From the NCBI GenBank assembly GCA_977006965.1, contig OZ345379.1, forward strand, positions 310,001 through 374,000: a stretch of DNA of 64,000 nt, in the 5' to 3' direction. The translations under genes and the position numbers were made by a program. The stretch is from Phymatolithon calcareum. Its lineage: Eukaryota; Rhodophyta; Florideophyceae; Hapalidiales. Numbering within the stretch: position 1 is the first letter of the stretch; every line of letters starts with the position of its first letter. The notes below the pieces were generated by a model. That model ran no database searches, was not told where the DNA came from, and saw nothing but the letters and a program-made list of their open reading frames with translations. Below, piece after piece: positions 31,625 through 43,581 of this stretch.

Positions 31625-32913
31625 GGTCGCGGTCGCGAACCGGCGTGCACACCGCGCGCGCTCTACGAGCGTGTTTACTCGCGTCGTCGGCGTGGGATAG
31701 TACTGTGTACCGTACTGTGTTTTGGGGGCGGTCTCTGTTGCTCCCACGGGGAGAAGGCGGGTCGGCGTAAGGAAATGGCGTGTGTGTTCGGCGCGTTTCA
31801 GTTAAAGGCTGCAATATGGGGGTGGGTATCGGCATTCGGCGCTTGTTGCGGAGTCGGAAAGAGGGAATGGATTTAGGGTGTGCGCACCAATTCCATTTTT
31901 GGCAACTGCAGTGATCATCAGATGCATGCACCGTGGTGTATGCAACTCGATGCGATTGGATATTGCGGTTTATCCGATGCGGCCATTGCTACTTGGTGCA
32001 CTCCCATTCGCTGTGCTTGTCGGTGGACGGATCATCATACCCGTGATGCGTAATTGTGTATAAGACGTGGCACGTGAACGTGATACGCGGTCCGCTTTCC
32101 GCGCCTGTACAGTACAGTACTGACCTGACCGTGCAGGCTGTTGACCTGCAGACAGTGCGGCTGAGCGACAGTCTTCGCGGGGAAAGGCAGATCAATTGAG
32201 CTCGGTCAACGTTTATGTATTTATTGGTCTGGAGCGGAGAGGATAACGAGATAGTCGACACTACCTCTCCATAGGCCACCAAGATGACCTTCGGCAAGGA
32301 GTACTCCATTTGCCAAATATTATAAATGGTGCGTTAAATCCATTCTCTTCTTCTGCAGTGAAAAGCAATGGAAGCGGTTTTCGTCCAGAAAACGGCGAAC
32401 TGCACACTTGTGACCCTTTTTTCTTGCAATTAATTCCGACTTTCTCCAGGGGTATGAGCCTGGCATTTATACCTCTCCATTGACCAACAATGCTGCCCTT
32501 CCTGGCGCTTGACACTGCACCACGCCTCTGTGTTCAGACACAGCGTTCTTGCTGTGTCTCAGTACTGACACGGACTGTCGGTACCGCCCATTCAATGTGG
32601 AAGGCACATTCTACACGCGCTGGTGAGTAGAAATACGCGTAGTACCGTGTGCTGTACTACGGGTCTTCCTTGAAAACCCTGCAAACCATATGAGGAAGCT
32701 CGATCTGCTTGTAACACAACACGAAACGATTCAGAGCAGGTTCGCACTCTACATTGCAAATATTGATACTAAACATCTCCACTCCGAGCAGGGTCACCAC
32801 GCCGAGAATGCCACAAAAAGTACAACCACACTGCGATTTGCGCCGGTCGATTGCCTTCACGTGCCAGAAAGACAATCACGTCTCAAAAAGCGCCTCAAAG
32901 CTCTTATTGCACG

Positions 32914-32952
32914 AACAATTGGCCTATTCGACGGTCGAAAAGGCCAATTGTT
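32914..32952. repeat. 19-bp-arm hairpin, one mismatch
   Basis: AACAATTGGCCT at 32914-32925 pairs with AGGCCAATTGTT at 32941-32952. The inner TTCGAC and GTCGAA extend the stem around a single G. Confidence 0.75.
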
Positions 32953-32990
32953 GGGAAGGCGTAGGTCGAATTTCGACCTACCCTTCCCAA
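32951..32990. repeat. second hairpin abutting the first
   Basis: The arms begin TTGGGAAGG and end CCTTCCCAA, with an inner GTAGGTCGAA and its complement. There is one single-base indel and a one-base loop. The first two bases overlap the end of the preceding hairpin. Confidence 0.75.
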
Positions 32991-33745
32991 TATTCCACTT
33001 GTTTGCATATAAACAGAATGTGGCCCAGGCTATGTGCACCTTCGCTCTACCAGCTTGTCGGAGAATTGCGCAGATGGAGAACGCGAATCGAGCAAAACCT
33101 CGAGCGAGAGGGCGCTCAGTGCTCCATCCCACGCAGATGAATGCAGTACATCTCCCGCCGGATGGCGTACTGCGGAGTTAAGTGCACAAACCACCAGCCT
33201 GCACTCTCCAATGTAACTGTACGAAACAGCGCAACTGAAGATAAATACATGGCCGCGTCAATGAAAGATCCTTCTTCATCAAGGGCGGAGCATTACTCGG
33301 TAGATGTCCATTTCTCCATCGCGCAATGCTCCGTCCAAAAAGAGCAGACTGAACACTTTGCATATCTCCCAAAAGAGAGCAAACACTATCAATCTACAGA
33401 AAAAGTCGACTCACACCGTCGACAATTCCCCCTGTCGACGTTGACAAACGGCACAACCAATGAAGGTTGCAGAAATAGCGCAAACCGATGCCCTCCTACG
33501 ATTCAACAGGAGACCCCCCTGCCGTCTATTTCGCGGCATGTTCTCCAAGTAATATTTACCTCCAATTAGCCTTCAGAAGAGGCTTTCCAGGCATTGCGGA
33601 TCTCGTCCTCTAGACCAACGATAATGAGCAAATTCACGTGTCCCATTTTTAGACACAGACGTCCCATTCCCATCACTCCATGCATCTCAAGATGCGTATA
33701 TAAAAATTCGCGCCACCTTCTCTGCACAATTATCCATCATCCACG

Positions 33746-34921
33746 ATGGGCATCCCTCGTCCGCAAACCAGCTTCAAACCCCCATGGCCGCACGAGCAGC
33801 TTGCAGTCGCCCTGCGTCGCAAAAACGCAAAACAAATCGCTGTCGCCATGCGGCGCGTGCACCATGCCGCGCAGGACATGACCCTCCGACAGACAATGGA
33901 ATCCGGCGGCGTTGCAACGACAATTGTCACACTCCTCTCTCACCCCGCCGCGGGCTGTGTGGCACGATGCCGTGCAATGCACGCCGTGGAGGATTTCGCC
34001 GTCACTTCATCCGCGCAATTCATCGCTGCCGGCATAGTCTCCGCGCTCATTCCGGCCCTCCGAGCGACTCGTCAGGCGGAATTCGATGCAATATGGCATG
34101 CATGTCGCGCACTTCGTCTCTTTCTCACAGGTGATGTGAGTTCCGATGCGGCGGAGGAAGCGCTTCAACTTGGTGTGGTACCGGCGCTCATTGACTTGAT
34201 AAAGGTTGGAGGACACGGGTCCATTACGGCTGCACTGCCGCTACTGGCGGCGCTTGCGGGACATGGAACAAGATTTCAGAGCGCCATTGTTAGATATGAC
34301 GGATTGTACGTGATGAATGAAGCAGCGTGTCGTGCTATTGGCCAATGCCCAGAGACGATTTTACGAGCACTGCATGGCCTCGCAGACTTTGCGGGCTTTG
34401 CGAGTTGGAGGGAGTGTGTGGTCAAGGCAGGAGGATTGGAAACTGCTGTGCGCGCACTTCTGTATCAGGAAGAACCACAAGTGGCTGCAGAGGCCGGAAG
34501 ACTCATTGCAAATGTATGTTGTACACCACATGGAAGACGCAGCTGTGTGAAAGCTGGTGCAGGTCCGGCGCTGGTGCGACGATTGGGTTGCGGGGAGAGG
34601 GGCACGTCGCCGATTCTTTGCCAGGCACTTGTTCGTTTGTTTCGCGAGCCACGCGCGGCAAATAGTGCCCTTTTGAATGGACCTGCCGTCGGTACACTTC
34701 TTTGGGTTTGTGTTCGCGCCGTGTCGAAGAGGGTTGGTAGAATGGCGACTCTGGCTTTGCGTGTGCTGGCAGGGGGCAGTTCCAGTCGCAGAGCAAAGGT
34801 TCTTTTTGCTGTGCGATATCAGCTCAGAATGGCGACCGGGCCTCTTGCGGCGCGACTTTTCAAAATTCGTAAAGCTATTTTGTTGACGCCTGTGACACCT
34901 CAATCTGCAATTGCGGGGTAA
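33746..34921 (+). CDS. armadillo/HEAT-like repeat protein
   Basis: The protein has 391 residues from an ATG 20 bp after ATTATCCATCATCC. It is Ala/Leu-rich and helical, with repeated units of about 40 residues of the form GxxxALVxLL, for example VVPALIDLIKVGG, AGGLETAVRALLYQEEP and AGAGPALVRRL. Conserved Asn/Cys turns such as RLIANVCCTP are typical of ARM repeats. No extra domain (U-box, BTB) is seen. ARM proteins are binding scaffolds; the partner is unknown. The product is probably cytosolic or nuclear, as there is no leader. Confidence 0.75.
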   Translation: MGIPRPQTSFKPPWPHEQLAVALRRKNAKQIAVAMRRVHHAAQDMTLRQTMESGGVATTIVTLLSHPAAGCVARCRAMHAVEDFAVTSSAQFIAAGIVSALIPALRATRQAEFDAIWHACRALRLFLTGDVSSDAAEEALQLGVVPALIDLIKVGGHGSITAALPLLAALAGHGTRFQSAIVRYDGLYVMNEAACRAIGQCPETILRALHGLADFAGFASWRECVVKAGGLETAVRALLYQEEPQVAAEAGRLIANVCCTPHGRRSCVKAGAGPALVRRLGCGERGTSPILCQALVRLFREPRAANSALLNGPAVGTLLWVCVRAVSKRVGRMATLALRVLAGGSSSRRAKVLFAVRYQLRMATGPLAARLFKIRKAILLTPVTPQSAIAG

Positions 34922-35615
34922 AATAGTGCAACGGGGTATTGCGGAGAGCAGAGGACAGATTACATGCACGGGACAGAAGATAGGACACGGGATTCGATGG
35001 TTGCGAAGGTTGTTGCACACTGAGGTCGGAGCAGAAGCGCTGCAACTTGTATATTACGGGATCGGTGAAACAGGTTTTCGCAGAAGTTGCCGATGCATGC
35101 TAATATCGCTGGAGGGTTTTTTTTGCTTTCTTTCGCATTATTGTTCACTATGTTTTTCGGTGAAAACTGCTCCCTCTCTTGGAAAAATAAAGCTGGAATC
35201 TTGGGCACATCGACGGTCACAGCCATCTCGCGGAGATCGATTCTACGGTCAAATCCATTGCAGCACAACCGTTCATGACTGCTTTCGTTGCATTTCAAAC
35301 AGACAGCAAAGTGGTTAGAGAGAATGTTGCGAATATCGATGAGCATGTGACAGCAACGTTCACGAGTTGCATTCGCTTGAATGCATCGTCTTCGCACTTG
35401 GGTCTGAAACACAAGTCCGTTTCCCCCAGCGTGGGAATGCATCTCCTTCGTACTGTGTACAGCAGTACACATTCACTTTACTTTGATTGTTGTACCCCAG
35501 CCATGCAATAGCATACGTGTCATATTACATCCTACTTTTACGGTACAGTACAGTACAGTCCAGCCAGGACTTCGAACCCAGACGAGTATGCCTGCCTCCC
35601 GTCGTCTTGCAGGCG

Positions 35616-36221
35616 ATGTTTTCTCTCGCGCAAGGCATCTACCGCGAGCTGACTTTTGTGCCGGAGCGGCGCGTCCTAATTCTCGGACTTGAGTCTGCGG
35701 GAAAAAGCAGCATTCTCGAGTGGATTAAGCACCTACCCAAGCCCGTTCCTCCATCCCCTGAATCGCTGAAGAAAATCAACCCGACGGTAGGATTGAACGT
35801 GTTCAGTCTGCGCTTGCCCTCCGAGCGCGTGCTTTTTTGGGATTTGGGCGGCTCTGAGAAACTGCGCCCGATCTGGGAACCGTACATCAAGCAGGCAGAT
35901 GCAGTGGTGTGGGTCGTCGATTGCTCCGACCACACCTCCATTTCGAATAGCGCTTCCGCTCTTGACGCCGTTGTGAAACGTCCGCATCTTGCGCGAAGCC
36001 CGCTGCTTGTGCTGGCTAATAAGCAGGATGTTGAGGGGGCCATTGACGGCGTTGCACTTGCCGTTGCGTTGGACATACTTGCCAACGCTGAGATACGCTC
36101 GCAGTGCGTACAGCCGGTGTCCGCGCGCACTGGCGCGGGCGTTCGGGAGGGGATTGAGTGGCTTGCTGAGCAATTGCGGGCACCGTCAGCTTCTGGACCT
36201 CTCAAGACGAGCATCAAGTGA
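35616..36221 (+). CDS. Arf-related small GTPase, ARFRP1/yeast Arl3p type
   Basis: The protein has 201 residues from the ATG at 35616; the open frame starts earlier, but the N-terminus MFSLAQGIYRE matches the family. The motifs are G1 GLESAGKS (24-31), G2 Thr57 in NPTVGLN, G3 WDLGG (75-79), G4 NKQD (135-138) and G5 SAR. The signature GVREGIEWL near the end is shared with ARFRP1. It starts Met-Phe rather than Met-Gly, so myristoylation is not expected; yeast Arl3p, also Met-Phe, is N-acetylated by NatC and recruited to the trans-Golgi by Sys1. Residue 80, normally the catalytic Gln of DLGGQE, is Ser. Confidence 0.9.
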   Translation: MFSLAQGIYRELTFVPERRVLILGLESAGKSSILEWIKHLPKPVPPSPESLKKINPTVGLNVFSLRLPSERVLFWDLGGSEKLRPIWEPYIKQADAVVWVVDCSDHTSISNSASALDAVVKRPHLARSPLLVLANKQDVEGAIDGVALAVALDILANAEIRSQCVQPVSARTGAGVREGIEWLAEQLRAPSASGPLKTSIK

Positions 36222-37135
36222 AGTTGCGGCATGCCAGGACTGTACTTTCATTTTGAGTGGTTTAATGGCGACGAGTCTGTCCTGAGCCACTTGGACATCG
36301 AAATTGGGCTTGCGGTTTACGCTGCGATTGCTGCTTTATGCGAGGCTTTTGTGGCTCGACCTTCTGCTTGCGAGGCGTTTTCTATGACATCAACAGTCTT
36401 TCGTCATGTTTGAGCTTGGACAAGACGTGGCGTGATTCTTCCTTTTTGAAGGTTTTTCACCCTGCTATTTGGCACTGTTTTGCGTACTATACATGCAACT
36501 TCGATGGACCGCCCATCGTCACTTCAGCATGTTCCGGCGATTGTCGAAGCATTTCTTCGGAAGAATCAAAGCTTCATGCTCAGCGCCTCATCAGCGACAG
36601 TGCAATGTAGCTTGCTTGGAAGGGGAAAGCACATTTCCGCCAAGGAGCTTCTATGCATTCATTTGCATGTGCGCGCACGAATACTTTATAGTGACGCGCA
36701 GGACAGGGCGTCCTTACGGGTATTCTCGAAGTTCAAAACTTGTCCAAGCTACAGAAAATCGCCCAGTAAACCTGTCGGTCTTCTCAAATAGAGTGCTTTG
36801 CTACTGAAGAAGCTCTGCAAGTCGAAACACAGTGGGTGTCATCAAAGAGGGCACACGAAACCGTCATGTCGATGATGTGGTCAACAGTTCTTCATTTTTT
36901 TGATCTGGAGCTTTGCTCTCAGTCTTTGCAAACTTAGTGCTCGCGTAGTGCGCACCTTTCTTGAAATTAATAAAAGAGGGCATTTCAGCTAAGCTTCGAA
37001 CTGGTTCGTGAGGAAAGCCTACGTAAACTAATATATTTGATGAAACTTACGCAGTTTTATTTCCAAAAGGCACAGTGATGGTGTTGAAACGGTGCTTCGC
37101 CAGAGTGAGAATCGAATTACCCGCTTCCGCATCAA
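36222..37135. other. intergenic, no gene recognised
   Basis: Only short open frames without family features. No notable repeats. Confidence 0.4.
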
Positions 37136-37360
37136 CTATGACGGCTGCACCTCAAGCGTCAGAATCGAGTTACCTCGTACCATTGTCATCCCAAGTGCCC
37201 GCTTCTCTCCGTCCGCTTGAATCTCTACACTCTGATCGATAACGATGTTCATGAACTGGTCATAACCGCGAAGCACGCCCTCAACGTTCCGGTTCCCGTT
37301 CAGGCCCAGACTGAGCTTTTTGTCCATTAGCTTCTTCATTTCCGGTAAGTATTTGGCCAT
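37136..37360 (-). CDS. SNRPG: small nuclear ribonucleoprotein Sm-G
   Basis: The protein has 74 residues, full length for Sm-G (about 76 in animals). The Sm1 motif includes [20 protein letters not shown] and the FMNIVID turn. The Sm2 motif is MVRGNSI. It is part of the heptameric Sm ring on U1, U2, U4 and U5 snRNA and so is needed for splicing. It is a single-exon gene with a clean ATG and stop. Confidence 0.97.
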   Translation of the reverse strand: MAKYLPEMKKLMDKKLSLGLNGNRNVEGVLRGYDQFMNIVIDQSVEIQADGEKRALGMTMVRGNSILTLEVQPS

Positions 37361-39485
37361 GTTGCATCAGTCAGCAAGCGCGCAACTCTTGAGGGGGAAA
37401 CTCGACTAGTACGATCATCATGAGGGGCTGAAGATTATTTGTTCGGTTTTTACTGTAAGCCTGGCGGAATGCATCATAAGCGAATGTTTGTGCTTCCATC
37501 CTTGCAGCCCACGCTTGATCAGAAAATTGAAAGATAGGCTAGCAGCTCCGATCGAAGAATTTCATTGACTTGAAGCCAGGCTGCGGCCTTTAAAAACCTC
37601 TTCGGTCGTTGAACTAGGCGGCTTTGACTTTAGATTCAGATCGGCGATTTTACAGTAGTACAGCGTGTCAGAAGCTATCGTATTGGCGCTGAACCCAATT
37701 TTACACCGTAGCAGCGGGATCATCCGATACGTCTGACTGGCTTCCTAAAATAGGGAAAGATTTCTTTCCAGCAAAGCTGATTTTTTTCAGGGAAATTATG
37801 GAGCGTGATTATGGGGATGGCTCTGAAATTCCGTTCTTGGTATTGAGATTCAGAAGAGTCATTTATTTCTCTTCCGACAATTCCTTTCTGATCCATGTGT
37901 CAATGTTAGGGGGCAGTCTTTGTAACCCTAAGAAGCTCGTGCCACAATCGAACAGATAACAAAACGTACTAGAGCTAGACAGAAGTATGCAGTTGAAGTG
38001 GCAATGAAATTACTACGCCACCCACCAGTGGCTATCACTGCATTGGCCATAGTATTGTTCATAGACGACATAATGTAAACAAATTGGAGCAAGTAAGCCG
38101 ATAACTGACGCAGAAACTCGCTCGACGGACGGAGTATTGTGCGTTTCCGGCGGAGATGTGCACTGCTGGACCGTACTAGCTGCGGCTAGTGTTGGATAGC
38201 TTTGGCTTGGGGTCTGCGAGAGTGGGGCAAACCTCGCCACTTTCACCAGGTTCGGAACACGCCTTGTCTGGCTGTTCAAAACTTCGATGAAAATGTGTGA
38301 TGTCGTGCAATGCGTGCTTTAGTTTACTGCACTGAATCGAAAGTAGTGCTTAAGTAGGGCTGCGCTGTGAGGGCCTGATCACGTCGCGCGACTTCGAGCT
38401 ATTCTACTGGCCTATTGTTCAGAGTATGCGCGCCGAGACAGTGTCGGATACTCGCTGCGCAGAGCAGTCTCGCGAGTTTACATCTACGCCAACCGTTGCT
38501 TGTGCAGTATGTGTGTATCACCGACAGGGCACGTTGCATGTATGTGAATATCTGGATGCATTAGTTAACGGGGGTGTGAACGTAGTCGATTATCGCCGTT
38601 GATGTAAATGTAGATGCAAAGTATTACACGGTGAATTAAGGGAGACAGGGAAAAGCCACGCCCAGCAAAAAGCGCGCATGAACGTATTTCAATTGTTCCG
38701 TTGTCTAGAATTTCCAATGGACACTTACGAGAAACACATCACCTTGTTATCGCGAACTGAATGAGAAATTTAGAGCCCTGCCGTCGGACGCTGGATCGGG
38801 TCACATTACCTGCGTGCCGGAAGAAATCCTGACGTGGCGACACTCACCAAAGTCTTAGCTTGAATTTCGACCAATGTTCCATCTCGCGGGGGAGAGAGGT
38901 TACTAATTAACGTACAAAATCTGTGATATGTGTTGCTCTTCAGTTGCAAAGACAGAAAGCCATGTCAATATTGACAGTCGCTGGGAAAGTCAAAATCGTA
39001 TATGCGGGGCCACAGTCTACAAACACGAACGGTGCCTCTACTTTTCATTTTCGCTGCAACGCTCAATGCCGGACACACTAAGCAGTTTGGTCATCGCTGC
39101 TTGTCGTAGGGAGTTGACGGATCACTTTGCGAACACGTTGAGTGCTCCATCGACCTATATTTCCCAACCAGCACTCATTTCGAGAAAGGCTGTGGCGTAC
39201 TATGTGCGCAACCGTCGTCATTTTCAAAGTATCCCCTGGAGGCTTCTGCAATTTCAGGAAACAACTGGAGACGTCTCCAGGCAGATGCAATTTCGTCTAT
39301 TTGACAGTCGAATCAATTACTCCTCGTTCTCCTGTACCGTAGGACACGAGCTTCGCCCATCGAAGAATCTCCCTGCCGACACAATCCATGTCTCGCAGTA
39401 TAGCCAAGCGCATAGACCTTATATGACGGGTGTGTAACTCCCAACCTGATTCCAGAGCACACAGTCGGACCGTCTAAGAAGTTCT
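37361..39485. other. 2.1-kb intergenic region
   Basis: It contains two TACAGTA/TACTGTA motifs (about 37443 and 37647). A 169-codon frame at 38928-39437 has no family features and was not called. Nothing else was seen. Confidence 0.45.
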
Positions 39486-40451
39486 CTATGCGCAAGCCGG
39501 GGAATCAGAGCTCCATCTATGAATATCGATATGTGGCTTGCCGGCCAAACGAGCAAGAGTATCTTCCCACATGGCTCGCCACAACGCCGCAGAGGTGAGC
39601 ACTCTCTGCGGATGGACACGACTGCGCGCGACGAACGCTGGAAAGTGTGCCCTTCCTGTTGGATGACCGGTAACACAAAAGCGTATATCGAATGACCAGC
39701 GAATGTTATCCGTCTCGTTAACCAATGACGCATGCGGAGTTAGTGGATGTAATATAACTACACCTCCCGACTTGACAGGTAGTGGCACTGCCTTGTCCTT
39801 ATCGATATACCCTTCAGCAATACCCATTTGCGACCGCAATGAAGTGCGCGGACAGTGTGGTTTCAATCCTTCGCGATGCACACCCGGTAGAACTTGAAGA
39901 CAACCGTTCTCCACCGTTGAATCTGTGACGGCGCACCAGACAGTGATCATATCTGTTTTATCGGCTTCTTCCAATACCACCCCCCTATCCTGATGCCAGT
40001 CTGTGGAGGTTATGTACGAGCGGACTTCGTCTTTGTGCAAATTGGACACCGGTGGTTTGATGCGTATGTGTTGAATTGGAATGGACGTGATTTCTTCGCC
40101 GAGGAGGTCTTGCACAATGTCCAGTAGACGGGGACAAGTGATCATGTTGAAAACAGCGTTGCCGATATGCATAGGGGTATCAGCATGGATATGACCGCCT
40201 GGTAGCGAAATGTCAAAAGGTCTGAACCAGTCGCATTTTGCCCGATAAGAAATTAAAAGTTTCTCTTCAAAACTCAGTCCGTCGGGCACTGCTTCTAAAC
40301 GGCCTTCATTCACCCATTTTCTGCATAGAATGTCGAGCAGGCTGTCGTATTCTGCGCGCAGTGGGTCCAACACTGTGAATTGGTCGAACACATTTTCGAT
40401 CACCAAGTATCCATTCTCTTCAAAGGATACTAACTGATCTTTGCTTAGCAT
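39486..40451 (-). CDS. phytanoyl-CoA dioxygenase (PhyH) family Fe(II)/2-oxoglutarate oxygenase
   Basis: The protein has 321 residues from an ATG at 40451. The fold begins with the family opening MLSKDQLVSFEENGYLVIEN. The iron ligands are His153 and Asp155 (DWHQD) and His240 (HASLVN). An Arg at about 251 in NIRWSFDIRF is placed to bind 2-oxoglutarate. ENGCLQVLPGVH is also typical. There is no PTS2 or PTS1 signal (C-terminus SPACA), so a peroxisomal phytanoyl-CoA hydroxylase role is doubtful. It is closer in form to the PhyH-like oxygenases of bacteria and algae whose substrates are mostly unknown. Confidence 0.9.
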   Translation of the reverse strand: MLSKDQLVSFEENGYLVIENVFDQFTVLDPLRAEYDSLLDILCRKWVNEGRLEAVPDGLSFEEKLLISYRAKCDWFRPFDISLPGGHIHADTPMHIGNAVFNMITCPRLLDIVQDLLGEEITSIPIQHIRIKPPVSNLHKDEVRSYITSTDWHQDRGVVLEEADKTDMITVWCAVTDSTVENGCLQVLPGVHREGLKPHCPRTSLRSQMGIAEGYIDKDKAVPLPVKSGGVVILHPLTPHASLVNETDNIRWSFDIRFCVTGHPTGRAHFPAFVARSRVHPQRVLTSAALWRAMWEDTLARLAGKPHIDIHRWSSDSPACA

Positions 40452-42230
40452 GGCCCTCGCGTTACATGAAGAGTGCGATTCTGGTTAGAGAAACGGGTTG
40501 AAGGCTGTGCGTGAGTGTTGGGAAAATGGTTGTCTCAGAGTCCTTCGGTTCTCCCACTCACTGCGATGAATGTCCAAGAATGGTCGCACTTTGCACGGAG
40601 TTGTTGAAAGCGCTGTTTGCTAGGTTTTGCAAAATTAACAATTTCCCATCGTCCAGCAAAGTGACGTGGAAGGAGAGAACGTGACCTGCAAGGTGCCGCT
40701 TCTGATCGATAAGCTGTCTCGCCTGCAAGAACGGATTTCGGCTATGCTCGCGTGTACACGTGTGCCAAAAGAGCTATCACACAGACTTGACTCCAGAATA
40801 TCCTTGATATATGGATATCTTATATCCAGCTATTTAGGATGGATTGTCTTCAGGTTTGATGCTACGATATATTCCCTCCAACTGAAAAACATATTGTTCT
40901 GGGAATCCTAGTTCTCCTGATTTTTTCTACAAAAATGGCGACCCACCATGGAGGCTGTCTATGGTGATATCACGTTTTTTGCAACTGCGGTAGACAGCTT
41001 CCACTGGAAGGTGCGTGACACGATTGCGGGTCTCTCGCAAGTGCGTGAATCGGTGCCGAACTCGTGCCATACGCAATTACCTACAATGAATAATGTCTCA
41101 AATTGTTTTTTCAGGCCAATCGTAAGGAGGCACATGGTACGACTTCTACAAACGCTCCGTGAACAGGTTCCAGTGGAAAAAATTATCATAGGCATCCGAA
41201 GTGGTAATGCAATGATACGAATGGTGGCGGAAGGAAATGAGTGGCCAAGTGAGCTTTAGGTGCTAATCAGGAGTGTCGGGGGGAAGAGACGCAATATTTA
41301 GAGTGCTCATTGGCACTGGATGGGAGCAGTGTTCAATTCAAGCGACGCGAAGAGCATGAGCAGCTGGGAATGCATTTTAAGGTAGCAGATCGTAAACATC
41401 AATAAATTTACGCAAGGTCAAATTTCCGCTTGTGCCATCCTGTCAGTCGATTAGCTCCCATGGCTTTGGGAAGTGTAGAACTTGCTGAAATTGCCTATAT
41501 AAGACCGTAACAGGACGGTAGATAAGGAAGAGTGGTAAATCATGGCAAGACGAGCGGCAACTCTTTTCACAATGGTCAGAATTGCCGATTTTAATTTTGA
41601 CTATGAAATATTGATGCAGAGCTGAGTGAGTCAGACATACTGCCTCCGTCAAGTGAGACTGTCAGAGATTCGAGGGCCTAACTGTCCTCCGTGTTCTCCA
41701 TTCTATCCTGAGGACGTCGCAAAAGAGCGAGTTCGGGGTTGTTTTGACACAATGAAGTAACACACCTCTAGAGTACAAACATGCAGTGCTCCATGTGAGC
41801 AAAGGGACGTTTTTATTCAAGACGAGACTGGGAAAGAGATGTGCGCCTCGCTTCAATATCCGTAGGGTTATGTCGACGTCACCTTACCGTTGGATCCGTT
41901 TATATCGAAGATCCACGCAAACGAAAATAACATCTAACCTAGAAAAACGTTTCAGGGAGGTAATTGTAGAAGGAGATAATTGTAGAACGTTACAACTATA
42001 CTTGCAACTTTCTCAGTAACAAAAATTGTTGCAACTTTATACCCGAACGTAGTTACAACTTATGAGTCAACTTTTGTCATCAAGACATCTTTATCAGCAA
42101 GATAACTACAAATGAAACATTAACAACAAGAGAGAGCTGCGGAAAGTAATGCCACATCAACAACTGCTAGCAAGAGAGAAACAAACAAGAGACAAATACA
42201 ACAATTAGTGTAGAGTTGTGTTTACTACTC
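40452..42230. other. intergenic, AT-rich, no gene recognised
   Basis: The open frames at 40666-40911 and 40948-41259 show no family features. Around 41960-42080 there are several copies of GTTACAACT / GCAACTTT. The start of a decayed zone. Confidence 0.45.
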
Positions 42231-42860
42231 TTAAGAGCGGTATCGACCGGAAGACATACGCCCGGTCTGGCGATTAGTCGGGCGACTAGTCAGACGACCG
42301 GTGGACATATGTTCCGTCGTGCGACGGCCACGAGAGCTGGAGCGTCCTCGCGCAGAGCGCTGACAAGAGGAAGAAGCACTGCCGTAAGACGTACTGTCCA
42401 AATTTATAATTGGAAGCAAAGCGCCATCACCAAACTCTTAGTGCATCTGCATGTGAGCTCTTTTCGCGCCCAGGCGCTGACTTTCAGCCGCAACGAGAGC
42501 TTCTTCCAGTTTCTTGCGCTCCTATGCGCGTCGAGTGCGTTCCATTCTCTTGTAGTTCCGGTGCTTCTTCTGAGTGGCGACGTTGAGTTTACGACCACTG
42601 AGGTTGCTGAGATCTCCTCGGCGACTATAGCTGGTAAACCTTATGTAAAGCTTGTACCCAAACTCCTCCTGGATCGGGTGACACTATCTGGAAGGCTCGA
42701 TTTCCGACTCGAACGGTCGAATAGCTCGTCGAGGGAGCTCTGAACCGCAGGAAGGACAAGCAACAAGCGTGTACGCATCGCTTGTAATCCTTGTAGTGCG
42801 GTGATTGGTGAGACATGACAAGCTGAAGTAGTGTTGACACGGTGTCCGCACCACGTCACC
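42231..42860 (-). pseudogene. decayed ORF with zinc-knuckle-like and coiled-coil parts
   Basis: One minus-strand frame from about 42860 to 42231 stays coherent apart from three in-frame stops. In order it reads TLVACPSCGSELPRR (a possible zinc-binding CxxC), then GYKLYIRFTSYSRRGDL, then VATQKKHRNYKRMERTRRA, then a coiled coil ERKKLEEALVAAESQRL, and an Arg/Ser/Gly-rich tail ending SSGRYRS. I read it as the C-terminal part of a dead gene, probably from a mobile element. The family is not recognised. Confidence 0.4.
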
Positions 42861-43204
42861 TTGCAGATCCTTGAGTTAAATCGGGCAAGCCTCAGGCGCA
42901 GAAATTCGCGTTAACGAAGCAGCTCTCGAGGACATGGTGCATCAGCATTGATGAGGCGAGGTGAGTATGAGTGAGGGATGAGGATGAGATACGATGGTTC
43001 ACGCACGGGCTCGGTCCTGGATAAGAGCTGCGTATATATATTATATCCCTCTGTGGGGTTGTGAATCGCACAGGATGGCACACTGGTTCTCGTCGGATTG
43101 TTCCCTGGCGGAAAGCCGAGGGCGGCGCGAAACGCCGACGTTTATAGAAAAAACATTGGATCAAAAGATGACTTGGCAGTATGAGAATTGGATTAATGGA
43201 ATAA

Positions 43205-43385
43205 TGCTTACAGTGTAAGCAATGTAATGTAAGCATCTGTACGATGTAAGGCTCTGTAAGAAGCAGATCTAGGGTTTGCTTTCAGTGATCCTTAGTGATC
43301 TATGCACGTATCGAAACCTACGGCACTGTAATGACTGTAATACTATCTGTAAGGGCTTGCTGTAAATGTAAGCGTAATGGCTAAT
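43205..43385. repeat. TGTAAG-rich low-complexity stretch
   Basis: TGTAAG or TGTAAT occurs about ten times, including the small inverted copy GCTTACAGTGTAAGC. It looks like a degraded short tandem repeat. Confidence 0.4.
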
Positions 43386-43581
43386 TGAAGGGAGCTAGTC
43401 TTCGAGGAAAGTAGGGAGTATGATAGTGGCGTTGGACGCCACACCCGCTGAGGCTCATTGAAGTAAGTTTTTGGCGAATCTGATTATTGTAATGTACGAC
43501 GACCGCAGTTGAAGAGTCCCTCCCACAACTTCAGTTCAGTTGTAACTGACAGTCATCTTTATTCACATCCAGCGTCAAGTT

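Larger units (their letters stand above)
31625..33745. other. intergenic with adjacent hairpins
   Basis: It contains TACAGTAC repeats near 32106, a 9-bp hairpin (AGACACAGC / GCTGTGTCT) near 32540 and the hairpin pair at 32914-32990. Open frames of up to 163 codons run through the hairpins and are unlikely genes. Confidence 0.5.

Noticed and set aside
32690-33181. 163-codon plus-strand frame
   Set aside because: It runs through two inverted repeats, and overlapping frames are open in other phases, so it is probably chance.
38928-39437. 169-codon plus-strand frame
   Set aside because: ATG-initiated but without recognisable domain or clear coding character; it was left as intergenic.
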